A stretch of 64,000 nt of DNA from DASUXY01 sp035301985 (GTDB lineage: Bacteria > Bacillota > Bacilli > Bacillales > Amphibacillaceae): assembly GCA_035301985.1 (NCBI GenBank), contig DATGTE010000004.1, forward strand, positions 45,165 to 109,164, in the 5' to 3' direction. Position 1 is the stretch's first letter, and every line of letters starts with the position of its first letter. The notes under the pieces were generated by a model. It did no database searches, had not been told where the DNA came from, and was given only the letters and a program-made list of their open reading frames with translations. Of this stretch, positions 45,684 to 55,052 are shown piece by piece. The translations under genes and the position numbers were made by a program.

Positions 45684-46955
45684 TTGTCTCAATTACAAAA
45701 TAATTCACGTGCATGGATCGTCGCTATCTCAGGAACTGTCATAAATCTCTGCTTAGGTGTGTTGTATGCATGGAGTGTTTTTTCAAAAGAACTTCAAGAT
45801 CAACTAGGCTTTACAGCGACACAGACATCACTTCCCTATAGTGTCGCCATTATCTTGTTCGCCTTATTTATGGTGCCGGCGGGGATCATGCTTGATCGTA
45901 TTGGCCCACGCCTACTCTTGCTCTTGTCAGGTTTTCTCATCGGATTTGGTTTTGTCATAGCTGGTTTGACTTTAAGTGTTGTCGGTCTCATCATCGGTTT
46001 CGGTATCATAGCAGGAGCGGCAATGGGGTTCGGTTACGCAGCACCAACTCCTACAGCAGCAAAATGGTTTAAACCTCACCTGCGAGGAACAATTACGGGA
46101 ATTGTTGTTTCTGGTTACGGCCTTGCCGCTGTATACGTCTCGCCTTTAGCAGATGGGCTTATCAGTCGCTTTGGGATTGCCAACGCTTTTTACTATTTAG
46201 GTGCATTTTTTACAATTTTGATTGTGTTGTCATCCCTTTTCATGAAGTCACCCCCTAAAGACTGGGTCCCAGTTGGAGGGGAGCCGAGAAAGACGAATGT
46301 AGATCAAAAATCGAACGCTCTATCGAATAAAAGCAACTTCAGTCCGAGGGAAATGCTCCAAACCTTCCAGTTTTGGTCACTTTGGATTATGTATGCTTTC
46401 TCAGCCTCAGCAGGTTTAATCATTATCGGCCACATCGCAAAAATAGCCCAAACGCAAGGTGGACTAGAAACGGGTTTCCTTTTTGCTGCCTTATTAGCGA
46501 TTGGTAATGCTGGTGGGCGTATTGTAACAGGAGTCGTATCGGACCGAATCGGACGGAATGCCACGTTAATTTCCGTATTCGTCATTCAAGCGATCAACAT
46601 GTTTGCCTTCATCTCATATACTTCACCGCTGATGTTAACAATTGGAGCAATTGTCACCGGGGCCACTTATGGTGCTCTTTTAGCTCTCTTTCCCGCTACT
46701 ACATGGGACTGGTTTGGACTTCAACATGCAGGAACGAACTACGGACTCATTTTTACAGCTTGGGGAGTCGGTGGGCTCGTCGGTCCTCTGATGGCTGGTC
46801 GAATTATCGACGCTACAGGGGGCTACGGTATGGCTTATATTGTATCAGCAATCCTTTTGCTCATCGCTGCCGGTTTAGCTTTTATAACTCGAGCACCTAA
46901 AGTGAAAAACTTTATTGAAAACGAAACGGAAGATGCAACTAAAGTGATGCATTAA
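45684..46955 (+). CDS. OFA-family MFS transporter
   Basis: A 423-residue MFS protein with 12 predicted helices. The start ARAWIVAISGTVINLCLGVL, YAWSVFSKEL and GNAGGRIVTGVVSDRIGR are typical of the oxalate/formate antiporter family, whose members move small mono- and dicarboxylates. TTG start 9 bases after GGAGGTGAAG. It follows sat, but a terminator lies between, so expression may be separate. Substrate unknown; proximity hints at an anion linked to the sat product or substrate. Confidence 0.88.
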   Translation: MSQLQNNSRAWIVAISGTVINLCLGVLYAWSVFSKELQDQLGFTATQTSLPYSVAIILFALFMVPAGIMLDRIGPRLLLLLSGFLIGFGFVIAGLTLSVVGLIIGFGIIAGAAMGFGYAAPTPTAAKWFKPHLRGTITGIVVSGYGLAAVYVSPLADGLISRFGIANAFYYLGAFFTILIVLSSLFMKSPPKDWVPVGGEPRKTNVDQKSNALSNKSNFSPREMLQTFQFWSLWIMYAFSASAGLIIIGHIAKIAQTQGGLETGFLFAALLAIGNAGGRIVTGVVSDRIGRNATLISVFVIQAINMFAFISYTSPLMLTIGAIVTGATYGALLALFPATTWDWFGLQHAGTNYGLIFTAWGVGGLVGPLMAGRIIDATGGYGMAYIVSAILLLIAAGLAFITRAPKVKNFIENETEDATKVMH

Positions 46956-46999
46956 AAACATAAGAATTCTCATACGAAGAGAAATCTTCTATTTTCATC

Positions 47000-47050
47000 C
47001 TCCCCCTCAAACCTTAACGAGCATTGAGTAGAGGGGGAGTTGTATCTTTT
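47000..47050 (+). terminator. Terminator after the OFA transporter
   Basis: Perfect 9-bp stem CTCCCCCTC (47000-47008) / GAGGGGGAG (47031-47039), then TTGTATCTTTTT. Confidence 0.8.
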
Positions 47051-47232
47051 TAAATAAAATATAAGGCAAGAAGTAAGTGTTCATTGACCAATGATATGAT
47101 ATAATGGCCATCTAGAATCAACTGATTATCTACCCATTCCTCCATGAACATGGGTCCTTAAAAAATTCCTGTTGACATCTATGACGAACGCTCTGCAATA
47201 TTCGTAAAAAATCGTGAAAGGGGCTTGTTTAT

Positions 47233-47505
47233 ATGGGAATATTTATAACGATTTTGCTGGCAACCTTTATACTTTTACTAAGTGTAGGTATATATTTCCA
47301 AAACAAACAATCACCGCTTCAATACATCGTTTCGATGATTGGCGTATTCATCGGGCTGATTATAGTCGGTATTTCCTTTTTTATTGGAGGCTGGGAAGGT
47401 TTAGGAATCGGGACAGTCGGTTTTGCTATTTTTTTAGGTTCGGCAATCTCCTTTATCATCATTGCGATTATAGCCAACATGAGAGATTTAAAAAACCAAC
47501 TTTAA
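47233..47505 (+). CDS. YesK-like small membrane protein
   Basis: A 90-residue protein with three hydrophobic helices (ITILLATFILLLSVGIYF, IVSMIGVFIGLIIVGISFFI, GTVGFAIFLGSAISFIIIAI) and a charged C-terminus. Matches the pattern of YesK-type Bacillus proteins of unknown function. ATG after GAAAGGGGCTTGTTTAT. A stem CATTTAAAT...ATTTAAATG at 47564-47606 separates it from the convergent desulfurase gene. Confidence 0.7.
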   Translation: MGIFITILLATFILLLSVGIYFQNKQSPLQYIVSMIGVFIGLIIVGISFFIGGWEGLGIGTVGFAIFLGSAISFIIIAIIANMRDLKNQL

Positions 47506-47650
47506 AAGAGAACCACACTGACCAAACGGTAAGATTTCCCTGCCCCATCTCCTCCTCATCGAAACATTTAAATTGCGTCTTTTCCTTCGATGGCGCGATT
47601 TAAATGTATGTCACCAATGAATTCTCTGCCCTTCTTTCCTTAGCAAAGCT

Positions 47651-48808
47651 TTAATCATTTTTTGCCATCGGTGATGATGCATATTCTATATGCGATTCAC
47701 GAACGATCATCACAATCGTTTTCACCAATTGTTTTACGTCATTATCCTCTGTATCTTTTCCAAACGAAATACGAATAAATTCCTTCGCCTTTTTTCCCGT
47801 AACCCCCATAGCCATCATCGTTTTTGAAGAAGATTGCTTACTCACTTGACAAGCACTGCCCGTCGAAATGGCAAACCCATGTCGGTTACATTCAAGCATC
47901 ATGACCTGCCCTTCGAGTCCTTTAATCCTCATGCCGATCGTTGACAACAAATCAGAGGGATAAACAATACATTGGTCTTTTATCGGTTCAAGTTCCTGCA
48001 TAAATCCTTGATAAAGACGCTTTACATGTTGTCTAGTATGCTCTAGTTGTTCAATGGCTTGTTGAGCTGCGACAAACATACTCGCAATCGCAGGAACATT
48101 GACCGTTCCTGGACGAAAACCATATTCGTGCGTAGTGCCCGGAATATAAGGATCCCATCGTAATCGTGGATGGACAAAAGCAAGGCCGACACCTTTGGGA
48201 CCATGAAACTTGTGGGCGGAAATCGTGAAACTATCGACTGATTGAACAACTTTTGTAATGTCCACTTTTCCGAAGGATTGGACACAGTCACTATGGAGAA
48301 GAATATCATGATCCCGACATAATTGACTCACTTCTTCGACTGGTTGAAGTGTACCAATTTCAGGATTACCATGTTGAATACTTATAAGAATCGTGTCTGT
48401 GCGGATCGCTTTCTTAACATCTTCCACATCGATTTGTCCGTCTTTATTAAATGGAATGAATGTCACTTCATAACCGAACTGCTTTACTTTTTCCATCGAA
48501 TTTCTTACAGATGAATGTTCAGCCATACTCGAAATAATATGTTTTCCTGTTTTTGGTGAAGCGGACAATAACGCTTGAATGCCTAAATAATTCGCCTCCG
48601 ATCCGCCACTTGTAAAATAAATTCCTTCTTTCGGAACGTTGAATAGTTGTGCAAAACCCGATCGACAGTTTTCCAATAGCTCATGTGCCGCATCCCCTAT
48701 ATCATGGAGACTACTCGAATTCCCATAATACTCCGTCGCTGCTTTTACATACGCTGATGCGGCCTTTTCATCTAACGGTGTAGACGCCGCATAGTCGAAA
48801 TATTTCAT
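47651..48808 (-). CDS. nifS: Cysteine desulfurase (NifS-type, NAD locus)
   Basis: PLP enzyme of 385 residues that takes sulfur from cysteine. The PLP lysine is in SAHKFHGPKGVG, and the persulfide Cys in STGSACQVSK. In Bacillus a NifS paralogue lies divergent to the nad operon and builds the iron-sulfur cluster of quinolinate synthase; the same layout is seen here (divergent to nadC-nadA). The ribosome site is weak. Dyads of an AAGTGT type in the gap suggest shared niacin control. Confidence 0.9.
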   Translation of the reverse strand: MKYFDYAASTPLDEKAASAYVKAATEYYGNSSSLHDIGDAAHELLENCRSGFAQLFNVPKEGIYFTSGGSEANYLGIQALLSASPKTGKHIISSMAEHSSVRNSMEKVKQFGYEVTFIPFNKDGQIDVEDVKKAIRTDTILISIQHGNPEIGTLQPVEEVSQLCRDHDILLHSDCVQSFGKVDITKVVQSVDSFTISAHKFHGPKGVGLAFVHPRLRWDPYIPGTTHEYGFRPGTVNVPAIASMFVAAQQAIEQLEHTRQHVKRLYQGFMQELEPIKDQCIVYPSDLLSTIGMRIKGLEGQVMMLECNRHGFAISTGSACQVSKQSSSKTMMAMGVTGKKAKEFIRISFGKDTEDNDVKQLVKTIVMIVRESHIEYASSPMAKND

Positions 48809-48843
48809 GAATCAACCCACACTTTCTTGGAAATTTTCAAAAA

Positions 48844-49354
48844 ACACTTGCCATAAGTGTAAATCTATGTAATTATAAGTGTCAAGGAAGTACAATGTGC
48901 TATACATCGTCAAGGTGACGAAATCTACTCAACTGTTCATCACGTATCCCTGAGTTTGTGATTGTTTTCACAAACCTGCTGTGAGGAATATAAAATATTT
49001 CTTAACACAAAACAACATTCACGTGCTCGTAAGTTGTTATGAACAGAACAATATTTTAATATCTTTTGGGAGGTCATGTATAGTGAGTACACTCGATCGT
49101 TAAAATAACGAATTAACAATCATAGAGTTCAACGACGACTCGACATCATGAATCGATGATTCCCAATCATTACTTATATGCATTTAACGTAGATGTATAA
49201 CACGATTGTACAATATTTTCAGCGAAGCACCGATGCACTTATACTTCACCAAGATAACTCTTTTTTGCATATATTGCTCACCGTTTCACAAAGGGTGCCT
49301 AACATACACTTTCATATTGGAAATGATTTGTTTCGTATGTGAAGTGTATCACTT
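48844..49354. promoter_or_regulatory. Divergent NAD control region with AAGTGT/ACACTT motifs
   Basis: The 600-base gap between nifS and nadC holds no complete gene. ACACTT-N5-AAGTGT (48844-48860), a further AAGTGT (48877-48882), ACACTT (49306-49311) and AAGTG-TAT-CACTT (49342-49354) flank both promoters and are good candidates for NiaR/YrxA niacin-repressor sites. At 49068-49085 a ribosome site GGGAGG is followed by GTG and six codons to a stop, possibly the remnant start of a lost nadB. Confidence 0.5.
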
Positions 49355-49404
49355 GTGAAAACAAACCATCCATGTTCATGATTAAAATAGTAAAGGATGA
49401 GCTT

Positions 49405-50241
49405 ATGAATTATTTAAAATTAAAAAAACAGCTTGAACAATTCTTAGACGAAGATATTGGTAACGGAGATGTTACAAACTGTATTTTTGATCCACTTGAG
49501 ACAGGGGAAATTATTTTTCTAGCAAAAGAAGATGGTATTTTCTGTGGCCGAGAAGTGATCCGCACGGGATACAACATTCTTGACCATGGATCAAACGTCA
49601 ATATCTACGTACAAGATGGACAACGAATCCAAAAAGGACAAACCATTGGAGCAGTTAACGGATCGATAGCGAACCTGTTACAAGGTGAACGGGTCATTTT
49701 AAACATCATTCAGCGAATGAGTGGAATTGCAACACAGACAGCTAGAGCGGTTGCCACATTAAATAGCACCGACACAAAAATCTGTGATACGCGTAAAACT
49801 ACACCTGGTTTAAGGATGCTTGAAAAATACGCAGTTCGCTGCGGTGGCGGACATAACCATCGTTTCGGTCTTGATGATGGTGCGATGATAAAAGATAACC
49901 ACATCGCTTTTGCCGGTTCCATTACAAAAGCCGTTGAACATGTTCGCAAGCATACGGGTCATATGATCAATATTGAGGTCGAAACGGAAACAAAAGAACA
50001 AGTCATCGAAGCTGTTGAATCTGGTGTCGACATCATCATGTTCGATAATCGACAACCGGAAGAAATTAAAGAATGGATCAACCTCGTTCCCGACAAGATT
50101 ATTACCGAAGCATCTGGAGGCATTACATTGGATAACTTAGCTTCCTATAAGCATACCGGTGTTGATTATATATCCCTAGGTTTTTTAACCCATTCTGTCG
50201 CATCCTTAGACATTAGCGTAAAAGTGCATATAAATACGTAA
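49405..50241 (+). CDS. nadC: Nicotinate-nucleotide pyrophosphorylase (carboxylating)
   Basis: A 278-residue quinolinate phosphoribosyltransferase that forms nicotinate mononucleotide from quinolinate and PRPP. Motifs: DEDIGNGDVT, GERVILNIIQRMSGIAT, DTRKTTPGLR, KYAVRCGGGHNHR and IKDNHI. ATG at 49405 after AAAGGATGAGCTT; the longer frame upstream is not supported. Followed by nadA after 90 bases. Confidence 0.95.
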   Translation: MNYLKLKKQLEQFLDEDIGNGDVTNCIFDPLETGEIIFLAKEDGIFCGREVIRTGYNILDHGSNVNIYVQDGQRIQKGQTIGAVNGSIANLLQGERVILNIIQRMSGIATQTARAVATLNSTDTKICDTRKTTPGLRMLEKYAVRCGGGHNHRFGLDDGAMIKDNHIAFAGSITKAVEHVRKHTGHMINIEVETETKEQVIEAVESGVDIIMFDNRQPEEIKEWINLVPDKIITEASGGITLDNLASYKHTGVDYISLGFLTHSVASLDISVKVHINT

Positions 50242-50331
50242 GCAAGAATGGATTTGCCAGTAAAAAAGCTTCTTATGAAGGACATTATGATTCAAGATAA
50301 AAGTTTTTTAACACAATGAGGAGGAAGAAAA

Positions 50332-51438
50332 ATGGATATTTTTGAAACGTTAGAAAAGCAGTCTAATGTCTTACCGGAAAAATACCGTAATATGTCAACA
50401 GAAAAACTCGAAAAACGTGTTACAGCCGTTAAAGAAAAAATGGGTGACAAATTGTTTATTCCCGGACACCATTATCAAAAAGATGAAGTCATTCAATTCG
50501 CTGATGCAACAGGAGATTCGTTAAAACTCGCTCAATTATCTGAAGAAAATAAAGAAGCCGAACATATCGTTTTTTGTGGCGTCCATTTCATGGCAGAAAC
50601 AGCAGATCTATTAACGACAGATAAACAGAAGGTATATTTGCCAGATATGCGCGCAGGTTGCTCACTAGCTGACATGGCAAATATTCAACAAACTGAACGA
50701 GCATGGGAAAAATTAATCGATTTATTCGGTGAAACCATTTTGCCGTTAACATATGTCAACTCCACAGCGGCTATTAAATCATTTGTTGGTAAACATGGTG
50801 GAGCAACCGTCACCTCATCCAATGCAGAAAATATGGTGAAATGGGCATTTAAACAGAAAGAACGTATTTTATTTTTACCGGATCAACATCTTGGCCGAAA
50901 TACTGCTTATAATTTGGGGATTGGTCTCGATGAAATGGCCGTTTGGGATCCGATTGCTGAAGAACTCGTGTATGACGGACCCATCGAGAAAATCAAAGTC
51001 CTCCTTTGGAAAGGTCATTGTTCTGTTCATGAGAATTTTACAGTGGAAAATGTCGAAAAAGTTCGTCGTGATCACCCTGAAATGAACATCATCGTTCATC
51101 CTGAATGTTCACGAGAAGTCGTTGCCGCCTCTGACCTTGCAGGATCAACGAGCTATATTATCGAAACGATTGAAAATGCACCGAGCGGATCATCATGGGC
51201 AATTGGTACCGAAATGAATCTTGTCAACCGCATCATTCAGAATCACCCCGATAAACAGATCATTTCACTCAACCCACACATGTGCGCTTGTTTAACGATG
51301 AATCGAATTGACTTGCCACACTTAACGTGGTGTTTAGAAACCATCGCCCAAGGTGAGGAGCACAATACCATTACAGTTGATGATGAGACGACAAAATTTG
51401 CCAAGGTTGCCTTAAACCGCATGCTCGAACGTTCGTAG
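50332..51438 (+). CDS. nadA: Quinolinate synthase
   Basis: A 368-residue [4Fe-4S] enzyme that condenses iminoaspartate with dihydroxyacetone phosphate. The three cluster cysteines are in VFCGVHFMAE, VHPECSREV and NPHMCACLTMN. Typical Bacillus length. ATG after GAGGAGGAAGAAA. It needs iminoaspartate from NadB or NadX; only NadX (39 kb) is present in the window. Cluster assembly is probably by the neighbouring NifS. Confidence 0.96.
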   Translation: MDIFETLEKQSNVLPEKYRNMSTEKLEKRVTAVKEKMGDKLFIPGHHYQKDEVIQFADATGDSLKLAQLSEENKEAEHIVFCGVHFMAETADLLTTDKQKVYLPDMRAGCSLADMANIQQTERAWEKLIDLFGETILPLTYVNSTAAIKSFVGKHGGATVTSSNAENMVKWAFKQKERILFLPDQHLGRNTAYNLGIGLDEMAVWDPIAEELVYDGPIEKIKVLLWKGHCSVHENFTVENVEKVRRDHPEMNIIVHPECSREVVAASDLAGSTSYIIETIENAPSGSSWAIGTEMNLVNRIIQNHPDKQIISLNPHMCACLTMNRIDLPHLTWCLETIAQGEEHNTITVDDETTKFAKVALNRMLERS

Positions 51439-51588
51439 TCTAAATATCGATTCGGTTACAAACGTGATACGACGTAACGCGTGAAGGCGTCGAAGTACTT
51501 TGACGCCTCTCACATCTCCTCTACCATGTCAGCGGTTGTTCGTCATGCTTCCTTGGAGTCGGTTTCTTTTCTCATACGCATACAAATT

Positions 51589-52134
51589 TCAATACTCATC
51601 TCGCATTTCATTCACAACATCTTCCACATCGAATGGAGTGATTAAGTAAATATTATAATCTCCTGCTTCAGCTGCACGTTTTGCTTCTCTATAAAAAAAA
51701 CGATTGCTACCTGGGAACTCTTCATCCATTAAAATGAGACAGCCATCACTTTTGGATACGAACCATTTATTTTTGGCTTGAAATTGATAGGGGCCTTTAT
51801 AATCATCTTCATAGATGGGTTGTGTGAAATCACAGGCCTGAAGAAGATGATGATACTTCGCTTTTAATGAATCTGGCCAGCGAGCATCTTGGTTTCTAAA
51901 CGGGGGAATGATGCCCAGCTGAATGGGATATACGTCCTGTAATTTCAACACAACCTCCGCCGCCCACATTTCCACACCCATTTGGCCAGAAACAATCACC
52001 CATTCTACACCTTCTTCGAGGAACGGAATGAGTCTTTTCTTAATCGCCCCTTTGATAAATTTAATCCGTGGATCACTTTCCTGAAATAGATTCAATTCCA
52101 TCGACTTATACCCCGTAACTGTTAAAACCTTCAT
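51589..52134 (-). CDS. ypsA: YpsA-family SLOG protein (DUF1273)
   Basis: A 181-residue Rossmann-like SLOG protein: VTGYKSMELNLF at the start, VIVSGQMGVEMWAAEVVLKL and SNRFFYREAKRAAE. In Firmicutes YpsA influences cell division and oxidative stress, with a predicted nucleotide-linked ligand site. ATG at 52134 preferred over an in-frame TTG at 52137. Stands alone here, without the usual gpsB neighbour. Confidence 0.88.
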   Translation of the reverse strand: MKVLTVTGYKSMELNLFQESDPRIKFIKGAIKKRLIPFLEEGVEWVIVSGQMGVEMWAAEVVLKLQDVYPIQLGIIPPFRNQDARWPDSLKAKYHHLLQACDFTQPIYEDDYKGPYQFQAKNKWFVSKSDGCLILMDEEFPGSNRFFYREAKRAAEAGDYNIYLITPFDVEDVVNEMRDEY

Positions 52135-52299
52135 CAATCACGTAATCCTTTCTATGTTCCGTAAAATTCCGTTACCTCCTACCTTTTCACTGTAACGAAA
52201 CCTCTATCTCTATCATGGACGAATAACCTTGATAAGTAAACTTTATTAAGTAATAATTATGTATGAGGAACTGGCTGAAATTCAGCCAGTTCTTTACGA

Positions 52300-52617
52300 T
52301 TAGCGACACCAATTGTGTGGATTACTTTTACAATGTGACATCCCACAACCCATTCCTCCGGACATCGGACCACCTGGATTCATCCCCGGACGATTTGGAA
52401 CATTAAAAGATCCCCCGTATACATTTACGTGACGAACTGTATTTGCTACCGATGTGGAATGAGGATAGACATGTCTGTGTTTAACAAGATGATGATTCAT
52501 GTGTGTCGTATGAGAAGGATGGACATGTTCGACAACACTTTGTGTACAATGGTGAACACAATTATGCTTTGTCGGATGAATGATTCGTTTTGGACATCTA
52601 CAGTGACGGCGTCTCAT
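52300..52617 (-). CDS. cotD: CotD-family inner spore coat protein
   Basis: A 105-residue His-, Cys- and Pro-rich protein starting MRRRHCRCPKRIIHPTKHNC, with VEHVHPSHTTHMNHH and a Gly/Met-rich end CKSNPHNWC. This is the CotD spore coat pattern and indicates an endospore former. ATG preceded by GAAGGGAG. A perfect stem AACTGGCTGAA / TTCAGCCAGTT (52269-52291) follows as a likely terminator. Expression is expected late in the mother cell. Confidence 0.85.
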   Translation of the reverse strand: MRRRHCRCPKRIIHPTKHNCVHHCTQSVVEHVHPSHTTHMNHHLVKHRHVYPHSTSVANTVRHVNVYGGSFNVPNRPGMNPGGPMSGGMGCGMSHCKSNPHNWCR

Positions 52618-52907
52618 GTATATATCTCCCTTCTATAATGAGTTCACTATTACCTTATGATATATGTCCTACGTATGTATAAGACAGCTACCTATTTTCT
52701 ACACGATATTTAAAGAAGCGATAATTATCCGATAGTATATACAGTGTAATAACATCCTTATATTACTTTTCACGTTGAACTTTATCTATGTCTTTATTAT
52801 TTTTATAAACAAATGGCATTGCTCTTCTCCCACTTCATTTTCATAATAGAAATCATATCATTACGATACGTTACAATTTTGATTCGCACCGTCTCCTTTT
52901 TAATAAA

Positions 52908-53126
52908 TTAGACTTTTCAGTCGGAATATGTTATAATAGGTACGAATTAGGCCTTAATTAAACTCTATAAATTTATAATCGATTGCTTTTAAAATGAGGG
53001 TCACCTTCCTCATTTTTTTCATGTACAGATTTACAGATGAATGGCTCGTCACTCTTTTAGATGAGTGTCGGGATTTTTTCATGGGGTTTTTTACGCTTTA
53101 ATACATTTAAGAATTAAAGCGTAAAA
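52908..53126 (+). promoter_or_regulatory. Structured leader with promoter and three hairpins upstream of SulP
   Basis: A promoter TTAGAC (52908-52913), 18-base spacer, TATAAT (52932-52937) is followed by three stems: AAAATGAGG/CCTCATTTT (52991-53016) with T-run; CGTCACTC/GAGTGTCG (53047-53070, one mismatch) with TTTTTT; and a perfect 14-bp TTTTACGCTTTAAT/ATTAAAGCGTAAAA (53089-53126). The first two look like terminators inside the leader, so the region may attenuate the permease or make a short RNA of about 75 bases. Confidence 0.55.
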
Positions 53127-53198
53127 TCTAATACCTCGATCATAAACAGATTTACACATTGCACATTAAAATTTTTATAATAGGAGAGATCAGATAAG

Positions 53199-54941
53199 TT
53201 GTTCAAAGACAATCGCTTTAAAAATCTGTCAACAGAAAGTTTAAAGCGAGATTTAATCGCGGGAATCACGGTTGGAATTGTCGCTATGCCACTCGGAATG
53301 GCCTTTGCAATCGCTTCAGGAGTCAAACCTGAATACGGTTTGTACACGACCATTATCGCAGGGTTTATAGTCGCTTTATTCGGTGGTTCTAGATTTCAGA
53401 TCGCCGGACCAACCGGAGCTTTTATCCCTATTTTATTAGCCATCGTATTAGAACACGGATATGAAAACTTATTAATTGCAGGATTTTTAGCAGGAATTAT
53501 GCTCGTCCTTATGGGTGTTTTTAAACTTGGAAAACTGATTAAATACATCCCACGTTCGGTAACGATTGGATTTACATCAGGAATCGCTGTCATTATTTTC
53601 AGTGGGCAAATCGGGGATTTTCTCGGTTTAGAAGACTTGGAAAAAAAGCAATTTTTTCATGAAAATATGATTCAAATCGCCCAAAATCTATCGAGCGTCA
53701 ATTGGTATAGTGTATTAACGGCAATCATCGGCTTAGCGTCAATCATTCTTATTCCTAAACTGTTTCCAAGGGTTCCAGTACTCTTAGTCGCCTTAATTTT
53801 ACCAACCGTAGTCGCCGTGCTATTTTATCCAGATAAAATAGCGACAATTGGCTCAACGTTTGGTGGCATCCGTCAGTCGTTACCGAGTTTTCAATTCCCG
53901 GAAATTACATGGGAAAAAATACTCCTTTTATGGCAACCCGCTTTTGTAATTGCGATGCTCGGAGGAATCGAGTCATTATTATCAGCGGTCGTTTCGGATG
54001 GAATGACAGGTACACGCCACAATGCCAACCGCGAATTAGTCGGTCAAGGACTTGCCAACATCGTTACACCGATGTTTGGTGGAATCCCAGCAACAGGAGC
54101 CATTGCCCGAACCGCTACTAATATTAAGGCTGGTGCGGTCAGTCCATTTTCGGGGATTTTACAAAGTGTTTTCGTATTAGCAATTTTGTTATTATTTGCC
54201 CCGTACGCGTCTAGTATTCCGTTAGCGAGCATGGCTCCTATTTTAATGGTTGTTGCATTCAACATGAGTGAATATAAGTCTTTCATGCACATTTTAAAAT
54301 TAAAATCAAGCGACTCTCTCGTATTAGCGACTACTTTTCTATTAACTGTATTCGTCAACCTTACAGTAGCTGTTCCTGTCGGTTTGTTATTAGCAATGAT
54401 TTCATTTATTAAACGAATGGGTGAGGTACTCGAAGTCAAACATGTCACTCCCGATGTAATGAAAGAAAAAACGAATCATAACGGCGAAAAATTAGACGAA
54501 TCGACATGTCCACAACTATCATTTTATACCATTGCGGGACCACTATTCTTCGGTGCTGCTGATCGATTTGAATCGATGATTACACGCTCAATCAATAAGC
54601 GACCAACTGTGCTTATTTTAAAAATGAAGCATGTTCCTACATTAGATGCAACCGGGGCAGCTAACTTAGAGTCCCTCGTTACCGATTTCAATGCGATCGG
54701 TGGAACGACGATTATTTCCGAAGTGAATAAAGATGTGTTAGAAATGATGAAAGCGACCGGATTGTATGATCAAATTGGTTCGGAAAATATTTTTAACAGC
54801 TCTCAAGAAGCCGTCGATTACGGATTAACACTCATCGATATTAACAAATGTTCAATTTGTTCCAGTAAGAATAGAACATCTTGCCAAGCTTTCAAGCAAA
54901 GCGAAGAAATACAAGCTAATCAAGTTGTACAGCGGTCATAA
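53199..54941 (+). CDS. SulP-family anion permease with STAS domain
   Basis: A 580-residue transporter: about 12-14 membrane helices (LIAGITVGIVAMPLGMAFAI, ATGAIARTATNIKAGAVSPF) then a cytosolic STAS domain (PTVLILKMKHVPTLDATGAA). SulP proteins carry sulfate, bicarbonate or other anions. Unusually, the C-terminal tail after STAS has NKCSICSSKNRTSCQ, a C-x2-C-x7-C cluster that could bind metal or form redox disulfides. TTG start about 12 bases after TAGGAGAG. Preceded by a structured leader. Confidence 0.9.
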   Translation: MFKDNRFKNLSTESLKRDLIAGITVGIVAMPLGMAFAIASGVKPEYGLYTTIIAGFIVALFGGSRFQIAGPTGAFIPILLAIVLEHGYENLLIAGFLAGIMLVLMGVFKLGKLIKYIPRSVTIGFTSGIAVIIFSGQIGDFLGLEDLEKKQFFHENMIQIAQNLSSVNWYSVLTAIIGLASIILIPKLFPRVPVLLVALILPTVVAVLFYPDKIATIGSTFGGIRQSLPSFQFPEITWEKILLLWQPAFVIAMLGGIESLLSAVVSDGMTGTRHNANRELVGQGLANIVTPMFGGIPATGAIARTATNIKAGAVSPFSGILQSVFVLAILLLFAPYASSIPLASMAPILMVVAFNMSEYKSFMHILKLKSSDSLVLATTFLLTVFVNLTVAVPVGLLLAMISFIKRMGEVLEVKHVTPDVMKEKTNHNGEKLDESTCPQLSFYTIAGPLFFGAADRFESMITRSINKRPTVLILKMKHVPTLDATGAANLESLVTDFNAIGGTTIISEVNKDVLEMMKATGLYDQIGSENIFNSSQEAVDYGLTLIDINKCSICSSKNRTSCQAFKQSEEIQANQVVQRS

Positions 54942-54950
54942 AACAGAGTG

Positions 54951-54982
54951 ACAAGGGATTTGTAACGATCCCTTGTTTTTTT
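54951..54982 (+). terminator. Terminator of the SulP gene
   Basis: Perfect 9-bp stem ACAAGGGAT (54951-54959) / ATCCCTTGT (54968-54976) followed by a T-run. Confidence 0.85.
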
Positions 54983-55052
54983 CTTTTAATCAAAACACAT
55001 GATATACGGTCATGATACAATAAGAGTAATACTGTAAAAGGAGGAACGCATC

